Assembly: GCA_000824845.1 (NCBI GenBank)
Contig: CCNC01000154.1
Location: 1-48,088 of the forward strand
Reading direction: 5' to 3'
DNA length: 48,088 nt
Source of the DNA: Mesorhizobium sp. ORS 3359
Lineage (GTDB): Bacteria; Pseudomonadota; Alphaproteobacteria; Rhizobiales; Rhizobiaceae
Positions 8,362 to 16,227 of the stretch are shown here, piece after piece (within the stretch, counting starts at the first letter, position 1; each line of letters opens with the position of its first letter). The notes under the pieces were generated by a model. The model was not told where the DNA came from, did no database searches, and was given only the letters and a program-made list of their open reading frames with translations. The translations under genes and the position numbers were made by a program.

Positions 8362-8484
8362 GTCGTCATACTCGGGCTTGACCCTGGGCTTGACCCGAGT
8401 ATCCGCAGCAACGCTTTAGCGTCACGGCATGGATTCCAGAGTCTGCGCGCGTCGCTCCGCTCCTTGCTCCGCCCTGGAATGACG
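8362..8484. repeat. Palindromic intergenic element with GGGCTTGACCC core
   Basis: The element contains a hairpin of ATACTCGGG (8368-8376) with CCCGAGTAT (8394-8402). Inside it the string GGGCTTGACCC occurs twice in tandem. A second inverted pair, TTCCAG and CTGGAA, lies further on, and CGTCAT near the start is matched by ATGACG at the end. This is a common alphaproteobacterial intergenic repeat type, distinct from the RIME1-like copies. The 8234-8574 gap holds nothing else I can recognise. Confidence 0.7.
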
Positions 8485-8574
8485 AGGTTGGGCGTGTAGG
8501 ATCGCGGCATGGTCCCCCGTCCTTGGGTCGAACCCGGCAAATGGCCGGCATTCAAAACCTCGGAGGGAACATCC

Positions 8575-8982
8575 ATGAGCATTTCAGAAGCGGCGCCTGT
8601 CTCGAATGGCACCTTGTGGACGGGTCGCGCGCTCAGCGCCGTGGTCGTCCTGTTCATGATCTTCGACGGCGTCATCAAGCTGCCGCCGCTCGATATCGTC
8701 ACGCAGACGATGAACGGGCTCGGCTGGCCGACCGATCCGAACGTCGCACGGCTGATCGGGGTCATCGGGCTGATCTCGACCGCGCTCTATGCGCTGCCGC
8801 GCACCTCGGTGCTCGGCGCCATCCTGCTCACCGCCTATATGGGCGGCGCGATTTCGACGCATGTGCGGATCGGCAACCCGCTCTTCTCGCACACGCTGTT
8901 CGGCGTCTATCTCGGCGTCATTCTGTGGGGCGGCCTCTATCTGCGCGACGCAAAAGTGCGGGCGCTGATCCCGTTCCGCTGA
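8575..8982 (+). CDS. DoxX-like integral membrane protein
   Basis: A 135-residue protein with four hydrophobic segments (about 20-38, 60-78, 83-100, 108-124) and the family-like stretch LIGVIGLISTALYALPRTSVLGAIL followed by TAYMGGAISTHVRIG, typical of DoxX-like/DUF4870-size membrane proteins. Homologues are tied loosely to quinone or thiol redox, but no activity can be assigned. The ATG at 8575 is preceded by GGAGGGAA; an upstream ATG at 8509 would add an uncharacteristic hydrophilic leader. Confidence 0.75.
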   Translation: MSISEAAPVSNGTLWTGRALSAVVVLFMIFDGVIKLPPLDIVTQTMNGLGWPTDPNVARLIGVIGLISTALYALPRTSVLGAILLTAYMGGAISTHVRIGNPLFSHTLFGVYLGVILWGGLYLRDAKVRALIPFR

Positions 8983-9223
8983 TAAGGGGCGATAAAGCGA
9001 TGCTCATTCTCATGACCTCATCGGCAAGGATTTCGCGGCCGGGCTCGACAATCCGAGACGCCTTTCCGAGCTGTGAAAGCCACGAGATTTCAACAGGTTG
9101 GCGCTTGGTCCCGTAGATGCGGCCGGCACGTAGCCGGCCAATCTTCACCATCGCCGGGATCAATTTAGCTGTTCGTGAGTTTAGGGCATGGCGGCGAGGA
9201 CGGCGCTTGAGAGAGGAACAGCA

Positions 9224-9487
9224 ATGAAGAAAGCAATTACCATTCTGATTCTGACGATGGCCTTGGGCGCCTGCTCGCAGACGGAAAAGGGCGCGGCGAT
9301 CGGCGGCCTGGGCGGCGCGGCGGTCGGTGCCGCGGTGGCCGGCGATCCGGTGCAGGGCGCGGTTGTCGGCGGTGCCGTCGGTGCCGTCGCCGGCGCATTG
9401 ATCGGCCACGCCAGCGAGGCCGGCCAGTGCCGCTACCGCGACCGCTACGGGCGCGTCTATGTGGCGCGCTGCCCGTCCGGCTACTGA
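9224..9487 (+). CDS. Glycine-zipper lipoprotein
   Basis: An 87-residue predicted lipoprotein. The signal MKKAITILILTMALGAC ends in a lipobox (ALGAC), so the mature N-terminus would be Cys16, lipidated and anchored in a membrane. It is followed by Gly/Ala-rich repeats (IGGLGGAAVGAAVAG, VVGGAVGAVAGALIG) of the glycine-zipper type seen in 17-kDa antigen/OmpA-like surface proteins. A short YRDRYGRVYVARCPSGY tail follows, containing a second cysteine. GAGAGGAA precedes ATG 9224. The function is unknown. Confidence 0.85.
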   Translation: MKKAITILILTMALGACSQTEKGAAIGGLGGAAVGAAVAGDPVQGAVVGGAVGAVAGALIGHASEAGQCRYRDRYGRVYVARCPSGY

Positions 9488-9506
9488 GGCGTCAGGCGGA
9501 CCAAAA

Positions 9507-9536
9507 GAAAACGGCGGGCACATGCCCGCCGTTTTC
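9507..9536. terminator. Bidirectional intrinsic terminator
   Basis: A 13-bp perfect stem, GAAAACGGCGGGC with GCCCGCCGTTTTC, and an ACAT loop, flanked by A-runs and T-runs on both sides. It lies between the convergent lipoprotein gene and rpsP and can serve both. Confidence 0.9.
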
Positions 9537-9568
9537 TTAGAGCGTTTGCCGTTTCAACGGCGCCGTGA

Positions 9569-9970
9569 TTACTCGGCGGTGGCGGCTTCAGCCTCGGCCG
9601 GCGCCGCGGTTGCCGCGGCGGCGGCAGCGGCCGCGTCTTCCTGGGCCTTCTTCAGCAGCGCGGCGCGTTCCTGCGCCTTCTTGCCGGGCAGGGCCTTGTT
9701 CGGGTTCGAGCGGGCTTCGCGCTTGGCGATACCGGCCTCGTCGAGGAAGCGCAGCACGCGGTCGGTCGGCTGGGCGCCGTGCGACAGCCAGTGCTTGACG
9801 CGGTCGGCGTCGACCTTGACGCGCTCGCCGTCCTTCGGCAGCAGCGGGTTCCACGAGCCCAGCGACTCGATGAAACGGCCGTCGCGCGGCGAACGGGCGT
9901 CGGCAACGACGACGTGGTAGTAAGGACGCTTCTTCGACCCAGCGCGGGCCAGTCTGATCTTCAGTGCCAT
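9569..9970 (-). CDS. rpsP: 30S ribosomal protein S16
   Basis: A structural protein of the 30S subunit. It begins MALKIRLARAGSKKRPYYHVVVAD, the S16 signature, followed by DGRFIESLGSWNP and DADRVKHWLSHGAQPTD. At 133 residues it is longer than the E. coli protein (82) because of an Ala/Lys-rich tail from about residue 95 (KKAQEDAAAAAAAATAAPAEAEAATAE), common in alphaproteobacteria. It is the last gene of the ffh - chorismate mutase - rpsP run on the minus strand. Confidence 0.98.
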   Translation of the reverse strand: MALKIRLARAGSKKRPYYHVVVADARSPRDGRFIESLGSWNPLLPKDGERVKVDADRVKHWLSHGAQPTDRVLRFLDEAGIAKREARSNPNKALPGKKAQERAALLKKAQEDAAAAAAAATAAPAEAEAATAE

Positions 9971-10023
9971 TCTTTTCTCCTAAAAGCTCTGATTTCGTTT
10001 GATGTGGTTTGCGGCCGATACTG

Positions 10024-10332
10024 TTAGCCGGCTTTTGCAGCGCCGCTGGAAGCGGCGATCTGTTCGTGGTGGCGGATGACTTCACGGACGACGAAGTTCA
10101 GGAACTTCTCCGCGAAATCCGGGTCCAGATTCGCATCCTTCGCCAGCTGGCGAAGGCGGGCGATCTGCTGCTGCTCGCGCGCCGGGTCGGCGGGCGGAAG
10201 CCCATGCTCGGCCTTCAGAACGCCGACCGCCTTGGTGCAGCGGAAGCGTTCGGCCAGCATATGGATGAGGGCGGCGTCGATGTTGTCGATCGAGGCGCGG
10301 TAGCCGGCCAGGATGGCGCGTGCGTCGGCCAT
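10024..10332 (-). CDS. Chorismate mutase (AroQ class)
   Basis: Converts chorismate to prephenate for phenylalanine and tyrosine synthesis. It is a 102-residue, all-helical AroQ-type domain: SIDNIDAALIHMLAERFRCTKAVGVLKAEHGLPPADPAREQQQI carries the conserved Arg, Lys and Glu positions of the fold. ATG 10332 has GAGGAGAAAGAC directly upstream; ATG 10350 would add six residues and is also possible. It lies between ffh and rpsP, an arrangement usual in rhizobia. Confidence 0.92.
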   Translation of the reverse strand: MADARAILAGYRASIDNIDAALIHMLAERFRCTKAVGVLKAEHGLPPADPAREQQQIARLRQLAKDANLDPDFAEKFLNFVVREVIRHHEQIAASSGAAKAG

Positions 10333-10357
10333 GTCTTTCTCCTCGTTCATCGCCCCC

Positions 10358-11965
10358 TCACTTCTTCTTGCCCAAACCAGGCAGGCCGCCGCCGCCCAGG
10401 CCGGGGAGACCCGGAAGCTTCATGCCGCCGGGCAGGCCCGGCAGTCCGCCACCACCGGGAAGTCCACCGGGCAAGCCGCCCGGCAGGCCCTTGCCGAGGC
10501 CGGCGGCCTGCGCCTGCTTCTGCAAAGCCTCCAGCTGCTTCGGGTCCATCTTGGAGAGGTCGGGAATGCCCCCCATACCTCCCATACCCCCCGGCATCAT
10601 GCCGCCAAGGCCCATCTTCGAGGCAAGGCCGCCCATCATGCCGCGCATCAGGCCGCCGCCTTTGCCCTTGCCGCCCATCGCCTTCATCATGTCGGCCATG
10701 CCGCGATGCATCTTCAAGAGCTTGTTGATCTCGGCCGCGTCGGTGCCGGAGCCGGCGGCGATGCGCTTCTTGCGCGAGTGCTTCAGGATATCGGGGTTGG
10801 CGCGCTCGGCCTTGGTCATCGAGGAGATGATGGCGAGCTGGCGGCCGAACATCTTGTCGTCGAGGCCAGCGGCGGCGAGCTGGTCCTTCATCTTGCCCAT
10901 GCCGGGCATCATGCCCATGATGCCGCCCATGCCGCCCATCTTCGACATCTGCTGAAGCTGCTGGGCGAGGTCGTTCAGGTCGAACTTGCCCGACTGCATC
11001 TTCTTGGCCATCGCCGCCGCCTGCTCGGCGTCGATGGTCTCGGCAGCCTTCTCGACGAGCGAGACGATGTCGCCCATGCCGAGGATGCGGTCGGCGATGC
11101 GCTTGGGGTGGAATTCCTCCAGCCCGTCCATCTTCTCGCCGGTGCCGATCAGCTTGATCGGCTTGCCGGTGACGGCGCGCATCGAGAGCGCGGCGCCGCC
11201 GCGGCCGTCGCCGTCCATGCGGGTCAGCACCAGGCCGGTGATGCCGACGCGCTCGTCGAAGCTTTTCGCGAGGTTCACCGCGTCCTGGCCGGTGAGCGAG
11301 TCGGCGACCAGCAGGATCTCGTGTGGGTTCGACACCTTCTTGATGTCGGCCATCTCGACCATCAGCGGCTCGTCGATATGGGTGCGGCCGGCGGTGTCGA
11401 GGATGACCACGTCATGGCCGCCGAGCTTCGCCGCCTGCACGGCGCGCTTGGCGATGTCGACTGGGCTCTGGCCGGCGACGATCGGCAGCGTCGCGACCCT
11501 GGTCTGCTCGCCGAGCTGGCGCAGCTGCTCCTGTGCTGCGGGCCGCCGCGTGTCGAGCGAGGCCATCAGGACCTTCTTGTTCTGCCGCTCAGTCAGCCGC
11601 TTGGCGATCTTGGCTGAGGTGGTCGTCTTGCCGGAGCCCTGCAGGCCGACCATCATGACGACGACGGGCGCCGGCGCGTTGAGGTCGATGGCGACGCCTT
11701 CTGCGCCGAGCATCTCGACCAGCTCGTCATGGACGATCTTGACGACCATCTGTCCGGGCTTGATCGACTTCAGCACCGCGGTGCCGACCGCCTTCTCGCG
11801 CACCTTGTCGGTGAAGGAGCGAACCACTTCCAGCGCCACGTCGGCCTCGAGCAGCGCACGGCGCACCTCGCGCAACGCCGCCGAGACATCCGCCTCGGAC
11901 AATGCGCCGCGGCCAGTCAGGCCGTTCAGGATGGAGCCAAGACGCTCCTGGAGGGATTCAAACAT
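10358..11965 (-). CDS. ffh: Signal recognition particle protein Ffh (SRP54)
   Basis: The GTPase that, with 4.5S RNA, targets nascent membrane proteins to the Sec translocon through FtsY. The 535-residue protein has an N domain, a G domain with GLQGSGKTT (107-115), DTRRPAAQEQL, DTAGRTHIDE and TRMDGDGRGGA, and a Met-rich M domain (KMGGMGGIMGMMPGMGKMK; GSGTDAAEINKLLKMH RNA-binding region). The last 50 residues are a Gly/Pro/Leu repeat tail (GLPGG units). ATG 11965 gives the canonical MFESLQERLGSILNGLTG. The frame remains open to 12067, but that N-terminal part is not family-like. Confidence 0.97.
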   Translation of the reverse strand: MFESLQERLGSILNGLTGRGALSEADVSAALREVRRALLEADVALEVVRSFTDKVREKAVGTAVLKSIKPGQMVVKIVHDELVEMLGAEGVAIDLNAPAPVVVMMVGLQGSGKTTTSAKIAKRLTERQNKKVLMASLDTRRPAAQEQLRQLGEQTRVATLPIVAGQSPVDIAKRAVQAAKLGGHDVVILDTAGRTHIDEPLMVEMADIKKVSNPHEILLVADSLTGQDAVNLAKSFDERVGITGLVLTRMDGDGRGGAALSMRAVTGKPIKLIGTGEKMDGLEEFHPKRIADRILGMGDIVSLVEKAAETIDAEQAAAMAKKMQSGKFDLNDLAQQLQQMSKMGGMGGIMGMMPGMGKMKDQLAAAGLDDKMFGRQLAIISSMTKAERANPDILKHSRKKRIAAGSGTDAAEINKLLKMHRGMADMMKAMGGKGKGGGLMRGMMGGLASKMGLGGMMPGGMGGMGGIPDLSKMDPKQLEALQKQAQAAGLGKGLPGGLPGGLPGGGGLPGLPGGMKLPGLPGLGGGGLPGLGKKK

Positions 11966-12251
11966 CTGCGGTCCTTGATCTCGGTTCGGGAGTCGACCCG
12001 AGAGGTAGTGCGTTCGCGCCCGGTCGCCAAGCAAAAGCGCAAAGCCAAAAAGCACCCGGGGGCGCATCGCGCTGCCGGGTGTTGGCCTCCAGGATCTCTT
12101 TACAGCTCTTGCCTCAAAGAGGCTTCGGCGTCCTGGTCGGCTTTCGCGAAGGATACTCGTCGCGGAAATTCAGCGGCTCTAGACAGGAAATTGGCCGCAG
12201 AGTCAAGTGTTGGGCCCAGACCTAGGCCAAAACGCTGCGGTTTGGGATCGC

Positions 12252-13202
12252 TCAACCGAGGCTTTGCCTGTTAGTCCCGACCCGCAGCGGCGAGCGCCGG
12301 TGCAAAAGCAAAAGCATCGTCAAAAGCGTGCTGACAATGCCGATGGCGGCGATGAGCACGGCGTCCCAGTTCGTCCAGCCGGGGCCCTCGAGCGGCTTGG
12401 CGTTGAGCAGGGCGAAGCCATTATAGCCCTCCTGGTGCGAGATCAGCAGGAAGCCGGTCAGGTTGTTGCCGAGATGGGCGCCGAAACCGGCACCGAGATT
12501 GCCGGTGACATAGACCAGCAGGGTGAGCAGCAGGGCGAAGATGCCGATCGAGATGATGACACTGGCATTTATGGCAAAAGTCGAGGCCGAGTTCCAGTGC
12601 AGAGACGTGAACAGCAGGCCGGGCAGCACCGCCCAGATCAGCGGACTCCGGAAGCGATAGGCGAGGCCGCGCAGCAGGTAGCCGCGAAACAGCATTTCCT
12701 CCGCCGAGGTCTGCAGGAAGGCCAGCAGCACGATCGGGATGAGGAGGAGCAGCCAGGACGAAAAGGCGATCGGTCCGCGCGCGATTTCCGGCTGCATCCA
12801 GTAGAGCAGCACTTCGGAGAAGAGCGAGGTGATCAGCACCGCGGCCAGCCCCTTGAGGAAATCGCCGCCGGCGATGCGGCGGCTGGCGCCGAAAAGCGCC
12901 GAAAGCGGCTCGCCGTGAACGAAGCGCATCGCCACCCACAGGCCGATCCAGATGCCGGCAAAAGAGGTCAGAGCGCTCAGGATCCCGACGGGCGAGGCCA
13001 GGAAATCCTGCATGTACCGCCCGGTCGATGGGCCGGGCAAGCGCCAGACGATGTAGATATAGGTGCCGGCAAACAGCACCAGAGCCGTCATCGCCATCCA
13101 GAAAGCGATGACGATCGCCGACCCGAAAAACAGGCGCAGCAAATTGGTCTTTTCGCTCGGCGAGCGGCGATAGCTCTCGAAGGCGGCATTCTCGATCGTC
13201 AC
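12252..13202 (-). CDS. CPBP-family intramembrane metalloprotease
   Basis: A 316-residue membrane protein of the CAAX-protease/bacteriocin-processing (CPBP, Abi) family. The catalytic motif EEMLFRGYLL (EExxxR) is in mid-protein, followed by the second motif region FTSLHWN (H) and the third, HLGNNLTGF (HxxxN-type). About eight hydrophobic helices are present. The substrate is unknown. I favour the GTG at 13202, preceded by GGGGAG, over an ATG at 13235. It is divergent from the HigBA module. Confidence 0.88.
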   Translation of the reverse strand: MTIENAAFESYRRSPSEKTNLLRLFFGSAIVIAFWMAMTALVLFAGTYIYIVWRLPGPSTGRYMQDFLASPVGILSALTSFAGIWIGLWVAMRFVHGEPLSALFGASRRIAGGDFLKGLAAVLITSLFSEVLLYWMQPEIARGPIAFSSWLLLLIPIVLLAFLQTSAEEMLFRGYLLRGLAYRFRSPLIWAVLPGLLFTSLHWNSASTFAINASVIISIGIFALLLTLLVYVTGNLGAGFGAHLGNNLTGFLLISHQEGYNGFALLNAKPLEGPGWTNWDAVLIAAIGIVSTLLTMLLLLHRRSPLRVGTNRQSLG

Positions 13203-13301
13203 GCGGCTCCCCTGCCGAAGGCTTTGGGCGTGCAATCTAGAAGATCGCCGGTTACCGCGCGATTACTTCAACAAGGTTCCTCGGGGTTTAGAACTGGAAA
13301 T

Positions 13302-13358
13302 CGTATCACGGAACGATACGTCTCTATCGACATCTGGCACGTATCGCTCTATGATACG
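13302..13358 (+). promoter_or_regulatory. higBA promoter with two identical operators
   Basis: Two perfect copies of CGTATC-N7-GATACG lie at 13302-13320 and 13340-13358, 38 bp apart. A sigma70-type promoter sits over them: -35 TCGACA (13327-13332), a 17-nt spacer and -10 TATGAT (13350-13355), so the second operator covers the -10 box. A further half-site GATACG (13379-13384) begins in the toxin start codon. This fits autorepression by the HigA antitoxin; the binding itself is inferred. Confidence 0.75.
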
Positions 13359-13376
13359 CTCCAAGCGGAGACGCCG

Positions 13377-13658
13377 TTGATACGTTCATTCAAAAACAAA
13401 ACGACGGAGGCGGTTTCGGGCGGAAAGTATCCGAAGGGATTTCCGTCGGACTTGGTTCGCGTGACTCAACGAAAGCTGTTCATGCTGGATAATACTGACG
13501 AGCTTGATGACCTAAGAACGCCGCCCGGCAACCGGTTGGAAGCACTGAAACGCGACCGTGCCGGCCAACACTCTATTCGCATCAATGATCAGTTCCGCAT
13601 TTGCTTCCGGTGGGTAGACGGCGGCGCTGAGGACGTGGAGATCACCGATTATCATTAG
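13377..13658 (+). CDS. higB: HigB-type toxin (RelE superfamily mRNA interferase)
   Basis: A ribosome-dependent endoribonuclease toxin of the HigB (plasmid maintenance killer) family. The 93-residue frame has the signature PPGNRLEALKRDRAGQHSIRINDQFRICFRW and ends EDVEITDYH, where the Arg residues and C-terminal His match the active-site pattern of the family. It starts at TTG 13377 with AAGCGGAG at ribosome-binding distance; longer upstream reading is not toxin-like. The antitoxin starts 32 nt after the stop. It appears intact. Confidence 0.93.
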   Translation: MIRSFKNKTTEAVSGGKYPKGFPSDLVRVTQRKLFMLDNTDELDDLRTPPGNRLEALKRDRAGQHSIRINDQFRICFRWVDGGAEDVEITDYH

Positions 13659-13690
13659 GGCATGTGCCCGCAACCAGAAAGGAAATGAAG

Positions 13691-13990
13691 ATGGCTGCCA
13701 ACATCTTCCCGCCAATCCATCCCGGCGAAATCCTTCGTGAGGAATATCTGGTCCCGCTTGGACTGAAACCATACACGTTGGCCAAGAAGCTGCATGTTCC
13801 CCGCACGCGCATTGAGCGACTGGTGAGCGAAGCCACGCCGGTAACGCCGGACACGGCACTTCGCCTAGCCAAGTTCTTTGGCACGACGCCGCGGTTTTGG
13901 ATGAACATGCAGGCGAGCTACGACCTTGCGGTGGAAGGCGAGGCAAAGAAAGCCGAGATCGACTCTATCGAACAGATGCAGGCCGCCTGA
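13691..13990 (+). CDS. higA: HigA-type antitoxin (XRE-family HTH)
   Basis: A 99-residue antitoxin that neutralises HigB and probably represses the operon. It begins MAANIFPPIHPGEILREEYL, the conserved HigA N-terminus, then the helix-turn-helix LKPYTLAKKLHVPRTRIERLVSEATPVTPDTALRLAKFFG and the motif RFWMNMQASYDL. ATG 13691 follows AAAGGAAATGAAG; a GTG at 13664 is also in frame but lacks support. Toxin-first order is the usual higBA arrangement. Confidence 0.94.
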   Translation: MAANIFPPIHPGEILREEYLVPLGLKPYTLAKKLHVPRTRIERLVSEATPVTPDTALRLAKFFGTTPRFWMNMQASYDLAVEGEAKKAEIDSIEQMQAA

Positions 13991-14008
13991 GCCGCCGGCA
14001 CATAAACA

Positions 14009-14034
14009 AGCGGCCGCCATCGCTGGCGGCCGCT
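14009..14034. terminator. Stem-loop between convergent higA and SH3 gene
   Basis: AGCGGCCGCC pairs with GGCGGCCGCT (10 bp, loop ATCGCT). On the minus strand it is followed by TTGTTTATG, so it can act as an intrinsic terminator mainly for the SH3-domain gene; on the plus strand there is no clear U-tract. Confidence 0.6.
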
Positions 14035-14057
14035 CCTCTCATGGCGATCAAGCCCGA

Positions 14058-14663
14058 TCAGCGCATCACATAGACGATACGCCTCGTGCCCGGATCGACC
14101 AGCGCCGGCTGGTTGTTCACATAGACGTAGCGATACCGGTAATCCGGGATCTCGCGCAACTCGACCGTGTCGGGCAGCGTCGCGCCTGTCACCACTTCGC
14201 CGTCGAGATAGACCGGATCGACGCGGTGCTCGGTGACATAGGTGCCGACCTCGGCTGGCGGTCTGCCGATCGATTCGATAGCGTCGTCGTTAGAGACGAT
14301 GGCGCCGGTATAGGTGTCCGCGCTATAGACGTCATCGGTCGGCGGCGCCACGACGGCGATATCGGCATTGGCCGGGCGACGGGTCACGACAACGCGGCTG
14401 CCGCCGAAGTCGGCCGTCACATAGTCGGAATAGACCCAACCCTTGCCGCCGGCTTCCGCGATCGTGCACCATTTACTGCCTTCGATGCAGCCGGTAAGCG
14501 TGGCCGACTGGCCGGTCGCCAGGACGCCGACGACTGGATATTGCGGACCCGGTCCGGCGCGGACGTTCAAGTCCGTCACGGCCGAGACAGCGGTATCGGC
14601 GAAAGCGGCGCCCGAGATCGTGAGCAACGCACCGGCCAGCGCCGGAAGCAACAGGCGTTTCAT
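14058..14663 (-). CDS. Secreted SH3b-domain protein with DUF1236-like C-terminus
   Basis: A 201-residue exported protein. The signal peptide MKRLLLPALAGALLTISGAAFA ends near residue 22. A bacterial SH3 domain follows (AVTDLNVRAGPGPQYPVVGVL, KWCTIAEAGGKGWVYSDYVTA), the kind that binds peptidoglycan or other wall polymers. The C-terminus YRYVYVNNQPALVDPGTRRIVYVMR matches the DUF1236 repeat. It is probably periplasmic. The frame is open to 14786, but the upstream part is repeat DNA. ATG 14663 has GAGAAAACC upstream. Confidence 0.87.
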   Translation of the reverse strand: MKRLLLPALAGALLTISGAAFADTAVSAVTDLNVRAGPGPQYPVVGVLATGQSATLTGCIEGSKWCTIAEAGGKGWVYSDYVTADFGGSRVVVTRRPANADIAVVAPPTDDVYSADTYTGAIVSNDDAIESIGRPPAEVGTYVTEHRVDPVYLDGEVVTGATLPDTVELREIPDYRYRYVYVNNQPALVDPGTRRIVYVMR

Positions 14664-14691
14664 GGTTTTCTCTCCGTTTTCAACGCTCCCC

Positions 14692-14789
14692 GGATCAGGA
14701 TGACGTTTCAAAGAGACGTCATCCTGATCCAGCTCTTTGTTGGAGCATGATCTTTCCGAAAACCGGTTCCCACTTTTCGGGATCATGCC
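14692..14789. repeat. 18-bp hairpin plus GCATGATC palindromic repeat
   Basis: The first part is a perfect-to-wobble 18-bp stem, 14692-14709 with 14713-14730 (GGATCAGGATGACGTTTC against GAGACGTCATCCTGATCC), with an AAA loop. The second part, 14745-14788, is the rhizobial palindrome bounded by GCATGATC and GATCATGC with inner CCGAAAA and TTTTCGG. Both lie upstream of the SH3 gene and would be in or near its 5' untranslated region. Confidence 0.75.
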
Positions 14790-14848
14790 CTCGGGCTCGA
14801 AAACGAAACAGGGGCCTATGCGTTCCGGCTAAAATGCTTTTCGCGTGC

Positions 14849-15925
14849 TCACGAATTGTTCCAGGCCTTTTTCGGCGTGCCTATCAAAAGATCGTGCACG
14901 AATGCGAGCTTGCGCGCCGCCACATCGGAAATCACGAAGGGATAAAGATCCGGCAGACCCATGCACCGGTTGATCGAGTTGGAGGCCTCCGACAACACCA
15001 GCCATCGGGCCAGGATCCTTTCAAATGGCTCCGGAACCCGCTCGGGATCGGCCGGCGCCGGCTGCAGGCGGCCGCCGGTGTCGCCGCGCGGGATGGCATC
15101 GGCATCCACGGTCTCGAGCCGGCCCAGCGGAAAGTTCAGCGCATGCACCATCTCCAGCGTGTCAGTGATATGAAGATGATGCGCCCAGGTCTCGGCCCAG
15201 TCTTCCCAGGGATGGGATGCGGCGTAGGCGGAGATGTGGCGCTGCTGCCAATCCGGCGGCGCGCCTTTGGCGTAATAAGCCTGCAAGGCCTGCTCGTAAT
15301 CGGCCTGCTCGTCGCCGAAGAGCGCGCGGAAGGCTGATAGGCGAGCCAGATCGTCGCGGATCAGCCGGTCCCAATAATAGTGGCCGAGCTCATGGCGGAA
15401 ATGGCCAAGCAAAGTGCGATAGTTCTCGCCCATCTCGACGCGTCGCCTTTCGCGCTCGGCGGAATCGGCCTCTGCGACGTTGAGCGTGATCAATCCGTTG
15501 TCATGACCGGTCAGGATGCGCTCGCCGCCTGGACCGGCGCCAATCGGGTCGGCGAGAAAGTCGAAGGCCAGGCCGGTTTCGTCATTCGCATCCGCCTTGG
15601 GCACGACCGGCAGGCCAAAGGCGAGCAGAGAATAGACGGCACGCTTCTTCGCCGCTTCGACCCGTATCCAGCGCCTGCGGTTGCCGTCGATGGAGAGGTC
15701 GGGAATGACCTTATTGAGAGCGCAGGCGCGGCAGAAGGTCCGCCCGTTCTCGGCGCGCCAGTTGCACGCGCATTCATCGGCGTTGCCACATGGAAGGACG
15801 CCCTCGCCGCTGAGCACGAATTTCGCCTGCTCCGGGTCGTAGAGCACCAGGCTGGAACAGTTCAGACACTGGGCGTTCTCGAAATAAAGGCGGTGCCCGC
15901 AGCTTGGACAGTCGAAGAGCTTCAT
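14849..15925 (-). CDS. Zinc-ribbon zinc-binding metallopeptidase (Peptidase_Mx/DUF2248-like)
   Basis: A 358-residue cytoplasmic protein. The N-terminus is a zinc ribbon (C6, C9, C20, C23 in CPSCGH and CLNCSS), followed by a second Cys-rich stretch near 46-68. The catalytic motif is HELGHYYW (HExxH, 178-182), with a downstream acidic residue in the PWEDWAETWAHHLHITDTLEM segment as likely third ligand. This layout is that of the putative zinc-binding metallopeptidase family PF15887. No substrate is known to me. It stands alone. Confidence 0.88.
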   Translation of the reverse strand: MKLFDCPSCGHRLYFENAQCLNCSSLVLYDPEQAKFVLSGEGVLPCGNADECACNWRAENGRTFCRACALNKVIPDLSIDGNRRRWIRVEAAKKRAVYSLLAFGLPVVPKADANDETGLAFDFLADPIGAGPGGERILTGHDNGLITLNVAEADSAERERRRVEMGENYRTLLGHFRHELGHYYWDRLIRDDLARLSAFRALFGDEQADYEQALQAYYAKGAPPDWQQRHISAYAASHPWEDWAETWAHHLHITDTLEMVHALNFPLGRLETVDADAIPRGDTGGRLQPAPADPERVPEPFERILARWLVLSEASNSINRCMGLPDLYPFVISDVAARKLAFVHDLLIGTPKKAWNNS

Positions 15926-16227
15926 GCGTGATCAGCCTGCAGGGTCGGAACGTGGAGGTGGACTCGGGTTCTAACGCCGGCAGACTTCCTGCGTTCCACC
16001 GCTATTTCGCCCGCTCTTCGCCGCGACAAGCTCCCGAACCGGCGCCAATCATCATGCTGTGAACCTCTTTCATGAGGCAAGCCCGCCACACCTGACGGCC
16101 GATCGCAGCGGATTGCCCTTCTTTCGCCAGTGTCGGGTGTCACGTGCTCCGCGAAGGCGGTGACAACCCGGCGTTTCGCTGGCAAATTCGCAACCGGGAC
16201 GTGATTCAGGCAATTCAGGAGAACGAG
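15926..16227. other. Intergenic region without recognised feature
   Basis: A gap between divergent genes (metallopeptidase on minus, transglycosylase on plus). I see no RNA gene, repeat or clear promoter here. CAGGAGAACGAG before 16228 is the transglycosylase ribosome site. Confidence 0.6.

Noticed and set aside
8918..9523. 201-codon minus-strand frame over the lipoprotein gene
   Set aside because: Most of it is antisense to the glycine-zipper lipoprotein and DoxX genes; only the 8983-9185 part is flagged for a second look.
12207..13376. Long plus-strand frame running into the higB toxin
   Set aside because: The upstream part is antisense to the CPBP protease; only the final 93 codons are toxin-like, with their own ribosome site and promoter.
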